DNA from: Eumeta japonica
Lineage: Eukaryota > Arthropoda > Insecta > Lepidoptera > Psychidae
Direction: 5' to 3'
Length of the DNA stretch: 64,000 nt
NCBI GenBank assembly: GCA_005406025.1
Contig: BGZK01002012.1
Span: 1-64,000 of the forward strand
Position 1 is the first letter of the stretch; every line of letters begins with the position of its first letter. This document shows, in pieces, positions 42,771-55,214 of this stretch. Under the pieces are notes generated by a model. That model did no database searches and was not told the origin of the DNA. It saw nothing but the letters and a program-made list of their open reading frames with translations. The position numbers and the translations under genes are program-made.

Positions 42771-44100
42771 AAGTTAAGTACCAATCTGTTTACAAATTTG
42801 GAGTATGATTGTTTCTCGTATGTAAAAAATATAAAGGGACGAACAGAGATTATCATTACATTTCTATACTTACATAGCCGATGATTAGGTCAGAGATATA
42901 ATCCTTTTGTGTGCTAAATCCTTTATGTGCTTTATTTACTAAAGGGTAATTGTTTCCTTTGCAATAGACATACATAGGTATAATCCTTGAAGCCTTTTCC
43001 ACAATCTCCTTTTAAACTGACATTTATTAACTAAAAGTCACTTTTGAACTAAAATCAATGTTCACGTCCTCAGGCTAAACCCTTTGCAAGAAAGACATGG
43101 AGCGACAAATTAAGTTCAAAAATGAATTTTTGTTAAATGTCAGTTAAAAAATGATGAAAGGGGCTCTTAGTGTTTAATATAGCCTACACATTAAACAGAG
43201 TCATATCCCGCCTATATGAGATAGTTGAGATTAAAAGGTTTTATAATGACTATGTAATAAAAAATTAAAAACAAATTGCAACATCTCGCTCTTATCTTAA
43301 ATCATGTGGTTTACAAAGGTGCGGCCAATCTATGTGTAATATTAGAAGTTGCCGTGGTTTGTAATTTTTACGTTCAAAAACGAAAAGGAAAAACGGAGAA
43401 CTGAACAGCACTTCGTTTTTATATATAAGCTATATTTTGGCCATAGATACGAGCCTGTGTGTGAAGTTTATTTAGTATTGGAGTCACTATGAGAAAGAAA
43501 GCAAAATAAAACAATCAAATAAGCAAACAAAGGACAATACTTCATTTTGATTGTATTAGAAGGGACTAATATAAAAGAAATTGAGAATAAATTCCAGAAG
43601 TTATTTTTTTTATTATTGTAACGTATTATTTATCTTATGATGTACATAAAATGGCTGTCACCTGATAGAATTAATAAAATACTATCTCAAGGGATCTACA
43701 AAACAAAATTTATAGTCCGTAATAGTTTTCAAATAACAAATCACAACCAAGGTTCATGTATGATCGTTGTTTGGTTTACAGTGAAAATCATACAAGTTTT
43801 TATTTCACACTGATATATTTTGCAAAAAACACTTAAAAAATTTCCACCTTTAACTCCATATTCTGATCCTCAATTACGATAATCGCTAATTTAAAAATCA
43901 AATTTATCAAACAATCGACCTGTTAAATATAATTCAGACAAACACAACGTTCAATAAAATTATCGTTCAATAAAAAATTGCATAAATGCCTTCAAGTCTC
44001 AACGTAGATGTACCATTATATTATGTATTCGGTCCGAAAGCCTTCTGATCTACGGTTATGCCTCCAGCTCGTTCAATATATCTTGGGCTGTCCCTCGCAC
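42771..44100. other. AT-rich noncoding DNA
   Basis: No gene or family that I can define. Confidence 0.45.
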
Positions 44101-44104
44101 AGTA

Positions 44105-44425
44105 GTTAAACTGAGTTCCGTATAATTAAAGTGGAGCTGACAACCGCTAATTATGTGTAAGCGGCGTCAAATGCCTCCGAAGATTGCTCTCGGCGAGGGT
44201 AGTTTGGACATCGGAGACGCTTATTTGGCGTCTGTCCAGGATAGGAGCTTATTATTTCCGAATGTCCCACGCCGGTTTCTCCCCGTTTCCGTCGCATTTC
44301 TAGACTAGGGTGACGACAGCGGCTCCACCTACTTTCCGAGCGGACGTTTAAGTAGTGATAGTATTGTGTTTTATTTTGTCAGAGTTTTATCTCCCCGACG
44401 CTCGTGTCTTCCCCCGATCTTGTTA
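44105..44425. promoter_or_regulatory. GC-richer candidate conserved segment
   Basis: AGCTGACAACCGCTAATTAT (homeodomain core) leads into GGCGTCAAATGCCTCCGAAG, ATTGCTCTCGGCGAGGGTAG and, further on, CCCACGCCGGTTTCTCCCCG and GCGGCTCCACCTACTTTCCG. There are no repeat matches in the window and no long frame. The mix of TAAT sites and CG-rich DNA is typical of conserved developmental enhancers, but I cannot test conservation. Confidence 0.33.
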
Positions 44426-44489
44426 ATTAAAAATCTTGCACTTTAATCCGATACGATGATCAAGTTGGGGTTGAAGTTTGTAAACGGTC

Positions 44490-44575
44490 AATGTGACTGT
44501 ATCGGTGACAAACTCCAGCACCGGCAGCCTAACGTGCTCTGCGAGGCACAGATCAAGTGGTTTGATTCCACTTAA
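44490..44575 (-). repeat. family D SINE body fragment
   Basis: CTCCAGCACCGGCAGCCTAA, CGTGCTCTGCGAGGCACAGA and GGTTTGATTCC align with the family D body at 37.1 kb. Confidence 0.55.
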
Positions 44576-45159
44576 GCTAAAAAGTTATTACTTAATTGGC
44601 ATGTTTTGAGCATAGAAATCCGATACATATCAGTTTAAGGCAACTATTCAACTGCCAGTGCAGAAGCGATTAATTGTATTAGGTATTTTGTGATTATTGA
44701 TTTTCCTCTCATATTTCCTCTGAGTTCTTGGTCTATGGTGTTTCTCGATTTTCATATGATTTGCTCTAGTCTATGAAGAGTGAAAGAGAGACTTTTAATA
44801 CCTTTAAAATATTGAATGAACTAAAGGATCAGTAATCTACGTACGTAATAAAACTGTAGAGCTATCGTATCTGTGCATTAAAATTATTTGTCGAAACCTG
44901 ACTGCGGATGACTTATAAAAGAATAACATAGCACTATTTTTAAAAACTGTGAAATCTGTTTAAAGTCGCTAATCTTTGAAAAGTACTGCACGAATTTTCA
45001 TAGGATTTCTATAGGTAACTTGGGATAAAATATGGACTTTATTTTATCAAAATTGCCTAATGAAAAATTAACTGTTTTTTGAAATAAATTCGATACGGAT
45101 GAAGCCATGGGCACAATTAATGTAGTAGTAAACGCGATGTCTTCTAGTTGGATCGTAGG

Positions 45160-45485
45160 CGTCCACTTAAAGGAAGAAACCTTTGTTAGTATGAGAGGCT
45201 TATGACGGCCAATACAATTTATAAGTCCATTTGTATATTAAATCATATACTTCATGTTTTAAATTATATATTTGGATGTCATTGAGGCAAGAGAGATATA
45301 GAACGATCGTACCATGTGGGAATCTATAGTCTCTGCCTACCGTCTTAGTAAATAGGCATGAGTTTATATTATTATTGTATATAAAGTGCGTGGGAGGTGT
45401 AGACTTAATGGAAAAAAAAACCTTTGTTAATACGATAAGCTTACAACGACAAATATAATTATAATCATAAATCTATTTACATATT
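45160..45485. repeat. direct repeat, ~85-bp unit, two copies
   Basis: GTCCACTTAAAGGAAGAAAC with CTTTGTTAGTATGAGAGGCT at 45162-45201 aligns with GTAGACTTAATGGAAAAAAA with CTTTGTTAATACGATAAGCT at 45398-45440. The similarity continues through TAAGTCCATTTGTATATTA / TAAATCTATTTACATATTTA. Confidence 0.6.
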
Positions 45486-48400
45486 TAGTGCATACATAAA
45501 TAGGATAGTCTAGTGGTCACCATAAAACCTGAATAGTTCACGAGAGACTTGTACGATCTGTGAACTTCACAACAGGCAAAGTGGAAATTATGACCTACGT
45601 GCTAGGTTATAATTTCGACGTTCCAACGTGGTACTAGGTCCTAACCATGTTTGGAGGCAAAATCGAGGTCATGCTGAGGTACTCTTTAAGTGATACGAGT
45701 ACAATGTTCTAGTAAAAAAAAGAAATCTAGTCGATTTTTTTAGTCGCAATGGCCAATATTATGTGTATGCATGTAAATATACAGATAATAATTGAGTTAT
45801 AATCACAGAACAATAATGATTAAAAATATTCAAGTTTTTATTTATTTAATATAATTACTATTATAGTTAAATAAAAGAGTCGGAAAAATATAATAATAAT
45901 AATATCGATTACAATGCCATTATAATCGATATCGTGTATTTCATAGAAATAGTTTGATTTATTCATCAAAATTTGTACATTATAACCAGATTTTTTGGTG
46001 GGAAATATTAAGAGTTTATTTCTAAACTTATATTTACTAAAAATTTATATATTAATTTAATTTTAATTTTAAAATTAACGGGTAAAATTTTAAAATAACT
46101 TGTAATTTATGTTAAAAGTGAAATTCAAAAAGTTATAAAAAACATTAAATATCTAAACTGTGATATGCGCCTTTGCGTAAGCTTTATTGTAATCAAATAG
46201 CATCAAATACTTTCTGTTTATTGGCTAGCTATAGATTAAGTAAGAAGTTACCACTTTCTTGCATAGAACTAAGTAAAAAATAAATAGGTAATACTTCACG
46301 TCTATACATACATTAGTATGTATCATCACTTCTACAAATGTTTAACAAATCCATCGTAGTCAAATCTAAATATCAATGAAATTTCATCAAAATATCAACA
46401 GACATGTAGTTATAGAAACAAATTGAATTAGCCTGGGGCCTATAGCTCGGAACTTTTATAACTGGAGGTCGACCACTTATTCAATACCGGAATATTCTAT
46501 GAATTGGACTCAAGTACCCACTCCTATTTTATGCTAAATTCTATAAATTCTATCAGGGCCAGAACCAAAGAAAAAGAATTTCTATAAAAAGAATGTCACG
46601 TGCTTTCTGTTGAAAACAAAATGTCATCTTTGAAATAGAATTAACTATTTTGCTATAGCTTATAGAATAGAACGTCCCGTAGAAAAGTTGGTAAAGGAAC
46701 TCGTGAAACAGGCGTGACGGCAGGTGCACATGTTTTGCATTATTTTGAACAGTTCGGCAATGGTGAGCTAAGTATGGAAAAAAAATATAGTTAACACCCT
46801 ACAAAGTTTGGTTTACAATTTACGTTTAAATAGTTCGAACAATCAATCTTCTAGTATCACAGTGATTCTCCTAGTCGATGCACGTACCACGGCACAGACG
46901 GACGACACTAAAATACCAAATTAGAGTAGAACGCAATGAAGGCTTTATTCCGCGTTTCTATGCCATTAAAGTGAGGTATAATAGACCGAGTGGAAGCGTG
47001 CCGTGAGACAGGAGGCTCGATATATTTTTTTCCAGAACACGTAGTTTCTTCTATCATTCTGTTTATTGCTTCTGATAACTACTTATTCGCCTGCGGCAAT
47101 GGAAATAGAAATAGACGTTTTCCATCGAACCAAAATGGCTGAAGTTTTATTAGAAAATTCTGATTTGTTCGAAAACAAGCAACCATTAGCTGTCCTTGAA
47201 TTTGGAAACTTTTTACTTAAAGAAAATAATCGTTTCTTCATTATATCTATAGTTTTCTATTCTACCTGCTAGTGATATTATAACGATTAAGTTGAAAACA
47301 AGGAAAATGAAGCACTTAACAACAGAGGCTGATTACGTCCGTTTGCTTGGAGTAGTTATTTATAGTTTTGGCTTCTTATTAATTAAATTGATCTATTAGG
47401 AAAACGTACAGTTTTTATAACGTATGACATAATATATCAACTTACATATAAACGAATCCAACATTCCATTTTAAAGATAATACTTAATAAATAAATAATT
47501 TCCTAAGAACACTAACACGTACAAAAAATTATAAAAATATCTATTTCAAATTATGTACTCTAAATATAATCAATAACTGAATATTTCGCATTATATATAA
47601 ATAAAATATTACTATTTTTATTTTGAATATATTCACTGAATTTGAAAACATGTCATAATGTGAAGATGGATATTATAAAAGTTACAAAAACTCCATAGTT
47701 CACGTTATGCACATTTAGGCATTATTAATTTGTTATAAATAGATATTATAATTATTTTATAAGTAGTTCTTTACCACCTTTTTCCGTTCCACTGTATAAA
47801 TATTACTGTATATTTTAACGGTTTTTTGTTGTTTTCATAATTTTTTTATGTTCAGGGGTCAAAGTTTTTCTCACAAATAACCTTTGCACCTTGTTTAATT
47901 GAGCGTTCACTTATAAATTACTTGCGGCTGACGTCCTTATTTGGATTTATGCCAAGTAGAAATCCATAGTAATCCGGTTTTCGCGATGAAAATCGCGAAA
48001 TATATCGCGAACGTTATATATCCATTCGCACTTAATAAATATTTATACAACGCGTATTATCGTACACCTTTTTGGAAAATAATATAATACATACTTGTCT
48101 CAAAAGGCTATGATATGTTTTTGGGTCGAATTGATGTTTCTGGTGGAATAGGTGCATGTTTTATAAAGAAAACCTTTATCTTTCTAAAACATATTTATTT
48201 TTGACACAATTTCTAGAAATTTATATTACCACTATAAACGTAATTTTCTATAAAATAATCGCTTTTATAGCATATAAGAAAATAAGATTTGCGAAAACTT
48301 ATTTATGTCTATCTATACAATGAAACACAGTATCTAACTTTAAAAATATCAGAAATGTTTACAATCTCCATCGTCGTGGCGTTAACCACATTACTTGTTG

Positions 48401-48586
48401 TGATACAAGAAGTTCTGGAATCAAAGTCCCATCCAAGATCACGTTTGTAAAAAAGTTTCTTAGTTCTTTCGTCTCTCTGGATGTTTTGGAGATACCTCTA
48501 ATTTTTTTATGCCTTAGTATTCATGATATCACAAAAAAAAAAAACTCACAATATATCTCTGTTGAATATTTAAAATAGATTGTTTC
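45486..48586. other. AT-rich noncoding DNA, 3.1 kb
   Basis: Begins with AGGATAGTCTAGTGGTCACC (45500), a box-A-like tRNA head without a clear box B. The rest is among the most AT-rich DNA of the window (45.8-46.2, 47.4-47.8 and 48.2-48.4 kb). No gene seen; the 68-codon frame at 47066-47272 has no recognised motif. Confidence 0.45.
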
Positions 48587-48940
48587 CTTTCACTCGTTTG
48601 CGCATTCTTAGCACGAGCCCCACTTACAATTATCCGATTTTTATTTATCCTTTTCCTTAAGTTCTTAATATGATCACGCCAACTTTGATGCTTATGTATG
48701 ATCACTGCTTTTACGATATGGAAAAAAATTAAAAAAAAATAAACTAGTAAGTATGCACTCACGTACTTACTGTCTGTTTATACTGGATGTTGAAACGAAG
48801 CAAACTAAAAACCTTTTAAAGACTTTCCTATAATATATTAGTAAAGAACTGTTTTCTGTATTTATTTCAAAATTTTATGGGCAGCATTATCAAAAATAAG
48901 GAGTTAATTCTCATATATTTTTCATAATAAGTACCTTTAA
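48587..48940 (+). repeat. dispersed repeat family G, copy 2
   Basis: The partner of 13225-13625 in the same orientation: GCGCATTCTTAGCACGAGCC, CCACTTACAAT, GTAAGTATGCACTCACGTAC, GTTTATACTGGATGTTGAAA and TTTTATGGGC. No mariner is attached to this copy. Confidence 0.78.
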
Positions 48941-48974
48941 AACTATTCGTTTCATGATAATAAATAATTATAAA

Positions 48975-49235
48975 TAACCGATCCCGGTACTGTTCACGAT
49001 GCCGATTTGTACCATTCTCGATTCTGAACCCGGTATTGAAGTAAGTTCCGATTCTGATTCCGCTTTCGATCCCGATCCCGTTCTCGATTTCGATCTCTTC
49101 GTATTCCGATTCCGGTTACGATCTTGATTCCACTTTTTGTCCCGCGGTCGATTACGTCCTTGTCCCGTTCTCTATTCCGAAAACTCCCCAGACTTGGTTC
49201 TCGACTTTGCATTTCGTTCTGTTTGCGATTTCGTT
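48975..49235. repeat. GATTCC-type pyrimidine-rich tract
   Basis: GTTCCGATTCTGATTCCGCT, TTCGATCCCGATCCCGTTCT and TATTCCGATTCCGGTTACGA in series. The most regular of the five tracts, with GATCCC/GATTCC hexamers. It produces a charged Arg/Asp/Asn-rich minus-strand frame (48994-49272) that is a translation artefact of the hexamer. Confidence 0.75.
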
Positions 49236-49867
49236 CCAATTGGGACAAAACCGGGGTAAATTTTTGTACCAAAATAAAAATTTCACTATATTACTTTGAG
49301 ATAAGGTTGCTTCCTATTAGTTAAAGAAATATTAGAATCTGCAATAACACAAGTATGCAGAGGAAGCCAAAAAGAAAGTTTAATAGTCTATTTTACTAAA
49401 GGAGTTTCTTATTAGTGAGATAATTATTAGCATCGATTTAGTAGTTCAGTTCAACACTAAAATTACGCGCACGATGTCAGATACGAATGCTAGTTTATTT
49501 TTCAGAATCTTCGTATTCGCGAGTACATATCACCAGTTTCATAGTAATTGTACAAAACACACAATCATTTTTATACATTACACAACTCCGCTCACCCCAA
49601 TCTAATTGTAAAGACGCACATTACCACTTTCCAAAGGCTTACCTTGCTCCATAAAAAAATTCGTACAAAATTCAACCACCCTTAACTCTAATATAAAGTA
49701 AATTATCCACACATTAAAATATTTTAAAGACATTTTTTCGTTATTGTGTAAGTTGGTCAAACCTTCTCGAAGATAATGCGCCAAAAGTCTATTTTACGAA
49801 ATTTAACTAACTGCCTCTTAAACAGGTACACTGTTCCTATAGGATACAATTGTTATGTTGTCCCATA
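49236..49867. other. noncoding DNA
   Basis: No gene seen. Several copies of TTTAGTAG/CATCGATTTAG-like AT-rich words only. Confidence 0.4.
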
Positions 49868-50140
49868 GGAACCCCTGCGTTTTTCCGGGATAAAAAGTAA
49901 CCTATAACATTCTCTGACCTTTAAACAACTACTATGAAAAAAAACATGTCGATACCTTGCTATATGACAAAGAGAAAAAAAAATATCTCACAGGAATCAT
50001 ACATTTTTTCGGGTTTAAAAATAGCCTATGTGCTATTCCAGAATACATTCTCCGAGTCAATTGTTATCCAAATCCGTGCAGCCGTTCTGGCGTTATTAAG
50101 CCACAAACCACCATCAAACTTTCGCGTTTATAATACTAAT
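49868..50140 (+). repeat. dispersed insect repeat (GGGATAAAAAGTA..CCTATA type)
   Basis: TTTCCGGGATAAAAAGTAAC, AGCCTATGTGCTATTCCAGA, TGTTATCCAAATCCGTGCAG, CCGTTCTGGCGTTATTAAG and TTTCGCGTTTATAATACTAA follow the order of a repeat end found across insects, often ascribed to non-LTR retrotransposons. The 128-codon plus-strand frame across it is incidental. Confidence 0.72.
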
Positions 50141-50364
50141 ATATATATTCGAGAACCTTACCATAAGTTATTTCTTATATGTCACATGATACAGTTTGTG
50201 AACCTTTTTATTTGTTTGATTTATCCCCCAAACGTGACCCTTTTATTTAAATTTATTCATTTAAGTTACAGGTCCATATTTGGGTCACAATCATACATAT
50301 GTGCACCGAATTTCAAATAAATCCATCCAATATATTCAGAGCAAATTGGCTGCTACCGGCGGAC

Positions 50365-50432
50365 ACAGACAGACACACGAGTGATCGTATAAGGGGTTCC
50401 ATTTTTTCATTCGCAGCTACGCAACCCTAAAA
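50365..50432 (+). repeat. repeat end of the GGTTCCATTTTT class
   Basis: GGACACAGACAGACACACGA, GTATAAGGGGTTCCATTTTT and ACGCAACCCTAAAAA: the same terminus class as at 9.5, 13.8, 21.4 and 52.9 kb. Confidence 0.6.
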
Positions 50433-50477
50433 ATGAGGCTAGTGCATAGCTCGTGCGTCAGATTTTAGTCAGATTGA

Positions 50478-50660
50478 GGGACTCGTACCCTCAAAGCTCT
50501 TTTCACTGGCCCAGCGCTAGGTGGGGTGTTACCACCAAATGCAAACACACTAACATCTCCGAGACGCGAATGGTGTAATTTCCCTGGACGCAGGCTAAAA
50601 ACTCATTCGTCAATTTGACCGTGTGCCGGTTGAACCCGGACCTTTTGGCTCGAACACAAC
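50478..50660 (-). repeat. tRNA-derived SINE, family E, minus-strand copy
   Basis: On the minus strand: CCGGGTTCAACCGGCACAC (box B, 50628-50639), GACGAATGAGTTTTTAGCC and then CGTCTCGGAGATGTTAGTG. The word GAATGAGTTTTTA after box B is shared with the copy at 55.95 kb. Confidence 0.6.
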
Positions 50661-52423
50661 TATTGTACACTAATAATATATTAATATGTAAAATGAAATA
50701 TATAGAAATAATAACTATTAATAGATACCTACAGTACAATTGCGTATTTACAGGCAAGGCACTTGCATAGCACATAGTTGAATCATAACAGAAACATTAT
50801 GTATATTCAGCCTATTATTCCTTGCGTCACACACGCTTACATCCTCCATACAATTTTGAATACCTTCCCGAAGTTTCGGCAACATTCCCCCCGAAAGCCC
50901 ACCTACCCGACGTAAACTTTCAAAGATTTCGACTTACATTGTAAAGTTCGTACAAGCAAATCCGACGAGTGTTCTAAATACGATATCAGTGTACTCGGAA
51001 GTTTTGCACGAATTAATTCTGAACGTACGACGATAAGCCTACACGAACAAAGGATTAGGGTTGACTCTCGTGTTTGCATCTATTTATATACTTCGACGAG
51101 TATTAGAGTTACGTTACGTGTTTTCTTGATGCTGTTCGTATGCATAGTGTGCAACTTGGTCGAGTCGGAAATCCAGACGAAATTTGTAGGACTTTATGTA
51201 TCAAATCAGAAAATTAAAACAGTATATTAATATTTCTGCACAAGAGATTTGTAAATCTCTTGTTAAAAGTTATGTATAACTGTTATTAGAATTATCCTGG
51301 GTGATGTTTTAACTATATATATATTTTTAAAGTAATTGTACCATTATCTTGGTGAAAAATGCCACTTTGATCTTAACAAATTTTTGGCATACGGTTTCCA
51401 CATAGATTTGGCTTTTTTAACGTTATACGATCATTATTAAACAAACAGTAATAACACCGCTCATTATAACCCAATTTCAAGAATGTGTCGCCTTTACATT
51501 GATATGGCACATAAGCACGATGATCTGGACATTTTTGAAGCTAAACCGCGTACATTCAAACGATTCATACAGGTGGTTCTCGGTTTACGCTAAACCCAAA
51601 AGCATTTTGTTTTTGTTTGTATCGCTGTCCATTATCATTGCTATAAAAATTGTTACTATGTGTACCTCATGAAATAAATAAATGTATTAACCATAACCAA
51701 TATTTCACCCCGGAAACAGTTAAATTCGATACATCTAATTTTTTAATCAAATAACACTTGGTCAAATATTCCACTTGTATGTTTGCATTGGTCGTTTTGA
51801 AACGATAATTACTTGTGGTTCACTAACTATGCATATTTCTGTTTTAATATTGCATACGCTATGCAATTATTGAGAGCGCAGTTTTGTTATCTGAGATCAA
51901 CTCAAATGGAAATCTTTGAAGTAACGTCGTAACTTTTAATTAAAAGGACCTCTTCTGCTAGTTGATTTCATGTAATTACTTGTTTCAGCTATATCCAACA
52001 AGACGTGTTCTCTTCTCATATTCAGACTAATGAGAAATACTTATTTCATTTAATTCAACACTGAAAACTTCTGGAAAAGAAAGAATCTCTTACGAAAAAT
52101 TACGAATTGAACATATTCTTCTTTTATATAAACGGATAGAATCTAAGATGATTTATCTTGATACGATAGCTAAGACACATAAAATAATAGATAAAAACCA
52201 GCTAAGAACTTTTCGGGCCATGCTCACAGTTCTGAAGCTATCACCATAAAGAAATGCACTACAAATGAAAAAATTAACCGAGTTACATTATTTCCACATT
52301 TCCCGCACATAATACATATATATAAGCACTTTAGTGATTTATGACCAGAGAAACGAGAAGGTATGTCGGTTATTACTTTAAAACTGATGTGAACTAAATA
52401 CACCAGCAAAAGAGCATAAGTTC
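50661..52423. other. noncoding DNA
   Basis: A perfect small palindrome ACAAGAGATTT-GT-AAATCTCTTGT lies near 51239-51262. 50815-51120 is slightly GC-richer without an open frame. No gene seen. Confidence 0.45.
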
Positions 52424-52958
52424 ATGACACTTACGTCCTTTTGTTGAAAAGTGCAGCTTTTGGGCAATAACTCAAAAACCGCATATCCGATCATGTACAA
52501 TATAATTTTCGTTGAAAGTATTTATTAATTGTTACTTTTGCAATTTTTTCCATATTTTTTGGACTTACGATTTAAAACATAAATGGGGGACACAATTTCT
52601 ATTAGCTTCGGAGCGAGTATTTCCAAACATATTCAATTAGTTAAAAAAAAATGTTTAAAAATCTTAATGTGCTTTTAAAAGAACTATCAAAATATTGGTC
52701 ACACGATGATGTTTGCTGAAATAAAATTTTTCAGTTTCTGTTACATATATGGAGTGCCCCGCTAAAAACATTTATTTTTGTTATTCAACTACGAAACTAA
52801 GAAGCAGTTTATAAAACACACTGATTCACCGAATTTCATCAACATGCATTTTGCAGTTTTTGATACATATGTCTGTGACTTATGGACGGGCAGACGGACG
52901 GACGTGACGAAACTATAAGAGTTCCATTTTTGAAATTTAGGCTCGGGACCCTAAAAAC
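52424..52958 (+). repeat. dispersed repeat family B, copy 2
   Basis: The partner of 8998-9545: ATGACACTTACGTCCTTTTG, TAATTTTCGTTGAAAGTATT, CCATATTTTTTGGACTTACG, GGAGCGAGTATTTCCAAACA, AAAAATCTTAA and GGACGGACGTGACGAAACTA then TAAGAGTTCC. It ends in GGGACCCTAAAAA. Confidence 0.75.
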
Positions 52959-53195
52959 TATTGAATATTGTACTCACAAAACTTAATTTGAATCGTTAGA
53001 ACCATCATCCATCGAAATGCGAAAGTTAGCTGCTGACAATTACGATACGGACATTCAACTGTGATCTCTCGAAGGAGTAGAATAAATTGTGCTGCATTCA
53101 TTTTCGGCAATTCTATCTCCCTTCCGATGTTCCTATGACACCTAACACTCTCGCAGGCTCGAACGCTAATGGTATTCGAGGCACTCGAAGCCGAG
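52959..53195. other. noncoding DNA
   Basis: No gene seen. The DNA grades into the GC-richer segment at 53.2 kb. Confidence 0.35.
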
Positions 53196-53345
53196 TAGAT
53201 CTCCCGAGTTAATCTCGTTGTACGTAATAAGCATTAGAGATAGCTTACGACAACGATACCGCTGCGCGGCAACCTCGGCCGCTTCGCTGACCTGTTTAAC
53301 CAATTATATGATTAACATCGTATCGTTTCGTATTACAAGTTAATT
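53196..53345. promoter_or_regulatory. GC-richer candidate conserved segment
   Basis: CTCCCGAGTTAATCTCG, AATAAGCATTAGAGATAGC and GATACCGCTGCGCGGCAACC then CTCGGCCGCTTCGCTGACC run into AATTATATGATTAACATCG with TAAT-type cores. No repeat match in the window. This is inference from composition only. Confidence 0.28.
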
Positions 53346-54144
53346 AAGACTAATCCAATCAGCAGAGACGGTGTTGCCATCTTGTATAGCTGTTCTATAA
53401 AAAATAGATTTTAAATCTTATCCAGTTATCGGATATACTTAAATGTGCCATCTGAGAGGCAATGCAATAATCTTATAAATTTCGATATCTACCCCGATTC
53501 AATATTAAACGAAAGCTCAAAGGCTGTCGGTATTAATCGCTACGTTGATTAGCCGGATCGACGCTATTCCTCTCATGCCTGTTACCTTACCATCCGTCAC
53601 CGCATGAACATTTTGAAGATTGTTGAAGTTGAAGAAGAATAGACGAAGAAGAAAATTTTGAAAATGAAATCATAATTACAGTCGTTATGACGTCGTTTGC
53701 CAGTGTCCAGACTCCGCTTTCAATAATGCTTTAATTACATGTCACGAGATCTTCAGAAAAAATATAACTGTATCTGCTTTTACACGTTAATATTGATATA
53801 TAATATCAAGCGCTACAAAAGGAAAAGTTGATTATTAAGTTCGCGTCCTTAAGTTTGCTAACAGTGTGACAAAATAATGAATTACATTAGGTTCATGTTG
53901 CATTATAAATAAAAGAAATAAAGTAATATTTTAATGAAATGCTAATTAGGAACATTAGGGGTACTAAAATAAATGTGTGAAAAAATATTACGCTAATATT
54001 ATAGCTAATATCAAAAAAAAAAAAAATATAATTTGCAATACTATTATGCTTATTCTTATATGCTAAAGTAATTTTTCATATAATACAGCCATGCTGTGAT
54101 CAATTTGGCCGCAGCACGAAAATAAGCCCGTTCGACTGGCGAGA
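53346..54144. other. AT-rich noncoding DNA
   Basis: No gene seen. A GAAGAAG-rich patch lies at 53620-53660. Confidence 0.4.
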
Positions 54145-54405
54145 CATCACACTTTCACGGAATGCAAACATCAAATATTCCGCTGTTGTATATCATCCAG
54201 TAAATGAGAGTTCCGGTAACCCACTCCTCGTCTATTTCTCCGCTCCCCCGTCCATAAGTTCACTAACTTTCCATCGGATATTCTATTCATAACTGAGATA
54301 ACGCTCTGGTGACTCCTTCGTGGTTACGACAAATCATGGGCGGTGACCACTTAACTCTTTGTTGCTTCGGATGCTCATTTTCTTCTCGAAAATGTATAAA
54401 ATAAT
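54145..54405 (+). repeat. SINE-like repeat, family A, copy 4 (long form)
   Basis: CATCACACTTTCACGGAATG, TATCATCCAGTAAATGAGAG, TTCCGGTAACCCACTCCTCG, TATTCTATTCATAACTGAG, CTCTGGTGACTCCTTCGTGG and ATCATGGGCGGTGACCACTT then CTTTGTTGCTTCGGATGCTC. Together with copies 1 and 3 it lets a consensus be drawn. Confidence 0.78.
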
Positions 54406-55214
54406 ACTTATTTTGAAATAATGTTACGGTTAATATCAATTACATTAAAGTTATATTACATAAAATTAAACATATTTCGAAGATCATGCATTGCGTAGAA
54501 AACTGAACACGTGCAGTTTAAAAAAAAAAATGAAAAATAAAAGAGAAGGCTGCCGATGTTAATGAAATATTATTTGTTCAAAATCGTGTAAATTCTTTAA
54601 AGAAATTTCATAGGATTCGTAATCTTCGATGTTGTCTGAAAATGTTTAAAAATACTTCAAGATAAATTCTTGACATATTAAAAAAAAAGTTTATTAATTT
54701 ATTAAAATATAATGTTTAAAGAAAATAAACTATGTTCAATTACAAAAAAGTACATGTAGAAATAAGATGTCAAATGATTGTTTTGATACTTATTTAAACA
54801 AAAAGTCGTATTCGGATTGGTTATTGATAACTTATCCCTGTTGTAAGGTATTAATATTAAACAAAATATTAACAAGTTTTCTCACGAACCCCCAATACTT
54901 AATAAAACGCACAAAGAAACGTAAATTAGTTTGACCTTTTGAGTAAACAAACGCGAAAGAAAAATATTTTCTTTCTGCTCCAACTTTTTATTGTTGATTC
55001 CCTTGTTTATCCCCTAGGAGTATATTTTATAGGGTCGTAAAACGCAATCGTGTTTCAAGGTAATACGACAGACAAACAAACGCGTTATCGTTACTTGCCA
55101 GTGCAATCCGCGGTCTCGTATATCACCACGACAGTTCACCCCTTCGACATGGACAGAGCTCACAATAAGTGCTCGCGAGCCGATTGTCGTCTTCATAAAT
55201 ATTGTGGTAATCAT
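54406..55214. other. AT-rich noncoding DNA
   Basis: No gene seen. Confidence 0.45.

Noticed and set aside
45500..45520. tRNA gene starting AGGATAGTCTAGTGGTCA
   Set aside because: Good box A only; no box B at the required distance.
48994..49272. 92-codon minus-strand frame rich in Arg, Asp and Asn
   Set aside because: A translation artefact of the GATTCC hexamer tract.
49934..50320. 128-codon plus-strand frame
   Set aside because: It runs through a well-known noncoding insect repeat end and the next repeat; the peptide has no motif.
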